Part shown: positions 3,840 through 5,247 of the stretch, piece after piece
How the letters are laid out: each line of letters opens with the position of its first letter
Position numbering within the stretch: position 1 is the first letter of the stretch
NCBI GenBank assembly: GCA_001789515.1
Contig: MFZT01000032.1
Coordinates: 1 to 5,247, forward strand
Length of the DNA stretch: 5,247 bases
Direction of reading: 5' to 3'
DNA from: Candidatus Roizmanbacteria bacterium RIFCSPHIGHO2_02_FULL_43_11
GTDB lineage: Bacteria > Patescibacteriota > Microgenomatia > UBA1406 > HO2-37-13b
Made by a program: the position numbers and the translations under genes
Notes under the pieces: generated by a model
Database searches by the model: none
Told to the model about the DNA's origin: nothing
The model's input: only the letters and a program-made list of their open reading frames with translations

Positions 3840-5108
3840 ATGAATCCCTTGCACCGCTTACTCAATCTTCCTCACACACGCAATATTATCATTAATACGT
3901 TTGGTACATACTTGGGGTATGGATTTGCTGTGTTCTATATTGTTTTTCTCGTTCGGGTTTTTCCGCCTGTAGAGTTTGGAGTTCTCTCTGTCCTTTTAAC
4001 CTTTTCCTATCTTTTAGCAAATATTTTCAGCTTTGGTATGCCGGCTTCAGTGTATGCACATGTACCGCATCTTGTGCAGGATCGCAGTAAAGTTATGAAT
4101 TTTATTCTTTCGAATTTCCTTGTTTTAAGTATATTATCTGGTATCTCTATTTTTGCTGTGTATATACTTTCTCCCCATCTTGATGTACGTTTTTTCAAAA
4201 CTGGAGCGCCGCAGTATCAGTATATGTATGCACTTCTTGGGACACAGATGTTTATTTGGCAGAATTTTGTTCAGGATATCTTAAATGCTTCAGGAAAATT
4301 TTTACAGATTAATATTGCAATTAATGTCGCCAATCTTATCAAGGCGGTTTTGCTTATCTGGCTTGCCCTGGCAGGGATGCTCGGGATCACCCAGGTGCTG
4401 ATTGTGGGAGGGTTGATTGGCCCGTGTATCGTATTTGGGCTTGTTGTGGTACAAAGGCGGTGGCTTGTGCGTGCAGTGCTTGGGACGCAAGCGTCATGGG
4501 AACACATTAAGCTGCGTTTCACGGCAACGTACTTTTTGTCTTCCCAACTATTTCAGCTCGCATCACGATCAAGCCTTTTCTTTGTTGCATATTTTTTAAC
4601 TCGGCCCGAAGTAGGGTACTTTAGTCTGTCTCAAAGGGTTATTCTTGCTGTTATCACTTCTGCAGATAGCGTTACACAAGTGATGTCTGCGCAATTTGCC
4701 AAGGCAAAAACGTGGGACGAGGCAAAACGTTTGTTTAAGCATTCATTTACATACATGCTTTTGCCAACAGCAATGTTTGTTGGTGGCATTTTGATGCCTG
4801 CTCAAATGTACAATCTTGTTTTTGGTCAATCCTACGCGGCAAGCACACCTGTTACAAAGGCCTTGAGTTTTGCGTATCTTCCATTTCCATTTTTAGCCAT
4901 TGTGATGCTATATTTTTTGTATACAAGAAAAAAGCCCGTGATTGTGCTGGGAGTGAATGCGCTTATGCTTATGGTGGTGGTGGGGTTGCAGTATGTGCTG
5001 GTGCCTCAGATCGGGTTGTTCGGGCCTGCTGTGGCAACTTTCGCGGCTCTGGTGGCAGCTGGAGGGTATTTAGGATTAATGTTAAAGAATAGCAAGACGC
5101 CTGGGTAG
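3840..5108 (+). CDS. Wzx-like polysaccharide flippase (MOP superfamily)
   Basis: This 422-residue integral membrane protein is predicted to move lipid-linked oligosaccharides across the cytoplasmic membrane for surface polysaccharide assembly. It begins NTFGTYLGYGFAVFYIVFLV with the early PPVEFGVLSVLLTFSYLL segment typical of the family (residues 42-59). About twelve hydrophobic segments follow, roughly 19-40, 47-66, 88-112, 127-147, 155-178, 183-205, 228-253, 260-282, 303-325, 340-361, 367-387 and 393-415. Family-like signatures are RPEVGYFSLSQRV (255-267) and FGQSYAASTPVTKALSFAYL (328-347). Length is normal, perhaps slightly short. ATG 3840 is preferred because a TATACT box lies at 3827-3832; the in-frame ATG at 3819 has a weak AAGG upstream and would add seven residues. 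No glycosyltransferases are visible within the window. The substrate cannot be inferred. Confidence 0.88.
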   Translation: MNPLHRLLNLPHTRNIIINTFGTYLGYGFAVFYIVFLVRVFPPVEFGVLSVLLTFSYLLANIFSFGMPASVYAHVPHLVQDRSKVMNFILSNFLVLSILSGISIFAVYILSPHLDVRFFKTGAPQYQYMYALLGTQMFIWQNFVQDILNASGKFLQINIAINVANLIKAVLLIWLALAGMLGITQVLIVGGLIGPCIVFGLVVVQRRWLVRAVLGTQASWEHIKLRFTATYFLSSQLFQLASRSSLFFVAYFLTRPEVGYFSLSQRVILAVITSADSVTQVMSAQFAKAKTWDEAKRLFKHSFTYMLLPTAMFVGGILMPAQMYNLVFGQSYAASTPVTKALSFAYLPFPFLAIVMLYFLYTRKKPVIVLGVNALMLMVVVGLQYVLVPQIGLFGPAVATFAALVAAGGYLGLMLKNSKTPG

Positions 5109-5137
5109 GGAATTGTCCTTATTTGTCTACACATTTC

Positions 5138-5146
5138 TGCTATAAT
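5138..5146 (+). promoter_or_regulatory. Extended -10 promoter of the right-edge gene
   Basis: TGC followed by a perfect TATAAT (5141-5146) gives a full extended -10. No -35 box is seen at 16-18 bp. Start is expected near 5152-5153, leaving a leader of about 20 nt that carries a strong ribosome-binding site. It begins 29 bases after the flippase stop, so the next gene has its own promoter. Confidence 0.65.
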
Positions 5147-5158
5147 GCCAAAAAGATT

Positions 5159-5168
5159 AGGGGGTGAT
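5159..5168 (+). promoter_or_regulatory. Near-perfect Shine-Dalgarno sequence
   Basis: AGGGGGTGAT differs from the full anti-SD complement AGGAGGTGAT at one base and lies just upstream of the ATG at 5172. It is the only strong ribosome-binding site in the window and fixes the start of the gene that follows. Confidence 0.75.
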
Positions 5169-5171
5169 GAT

Positions 5172-5247
5172 ATGAGAATTAGTGAATGTTTTGATCAAAA
5201 AGCTTCATATGAGACTCCTTCTGCTCGCGAGCGCATGGAAGATATCG
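5172..5247 (+). CDS. 5' end of an unidentified gene, cut by the window edge
   Basis: Twenty-five codons are visible: MRISECFDQKASYETPSARE, then RMEDI, open to the last base. The segment is hydrophilic with no signal peptide or membrane helix, and too short to assign a family. The start is well supported by the extended -10 and the strong Shine-Dalgarno sequence. The leader and promoter suggest higher or differently controlled expression than for its leaderless neighbours. Confidence 0.6.
   Translation, partial: MRISECFDQKASYETPSARERMEDI

Noticed and set aside
4271..4522. Minus-strand ORFs of 83 and 62 codons and a plus-strand ORF of 60 codons inside the flippase gene.
   Set aside because: They lie in other frames of a well-supported membrane protein gene, have low-complexity or unlikely composition, and have no promoter or ribosome-binding site.
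5109..5137. Terminator after the flippase gene.
   Set aside because: No GC-rich hairpin with a following T run is present in this short gap.

Overview
The window looks like a gene-dense bacterial chromosome segment, most likely from the Candidate Phyla Radiation (Patescibacteria). The evidence is indirect. It carries a divergent MiaA, a roughly 150-residue four-helix membrane protein of a type I associate with CPR genomes, short intergenic gaps, 3'-overlapping convergent genes, and several promoters placed so close to a start codon that the mRNAs would be leaderless. Stop codons behave as in the standard bacterial code (TAA, TAG and TGA all end plausible genes), so a UGA-as-glycine lineage is not indicated. 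No rRNA, tRNA, CRISPR array, transposase or convincing intrinsic terminator was seen.

Layout. (1) 146-1111 (+): miaA, a tRNA A37 dimethylallyltransferase. (2) 1085-1761 (-): a HEPN/nucleotidyltransferase (MNT) pair, convergent with miaA and overlapping its last 27 nt. The two genes overlap each other by 31 nt, and an in-frame A-AAA-AAA heptamer lies inside the overlap. (3) 1762-1866: divergent intergenic region with three AACTAGTT palindromes spaced exactly 10 bp apart, ending at the GTG start of (4) 1867-2322 (+), a small multi-spanning membrane protein. (5) 2342-3050 (+): a toxin-antitoxin operon with a consensus -35 box, a 25-bp inverted-repeat operator over the -10 region, an AbrB/MazE-type antitoxin and a Doc/Fic-family toxin. 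(6) 3095-3243 (+): a short gene apparently broken by a one-base frameshift. (7) 3763-3191 (-): an unrecognised gene whose frame is open for 190 codons except for one TAG. (8) 3840-5108 (+): a Wzx-like polysaccharide flippase, divergent from (7). (9) 5172 to the window end (+): the start of an unidentified gene with an extended -10 promoter and the window's only strong Shine-Dalgarno sequence.

How the parts relate: miaA and the flippase are housekeeping or envelope functions. Between them lie two toxin-antitoxin-type modules, a membrane protein whose promoter shares a palindrome with the AbrB-Doc operator, and two damaged or uncharacterised small genes. The centre of the window therefore reads as a small defence/addiction-type accessory patch. 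The most useful observations are the operator structures, the possible HEPN-MNT frameshift site, the repeated leaderless-promoter geometry, and the amber-interrupted gene.
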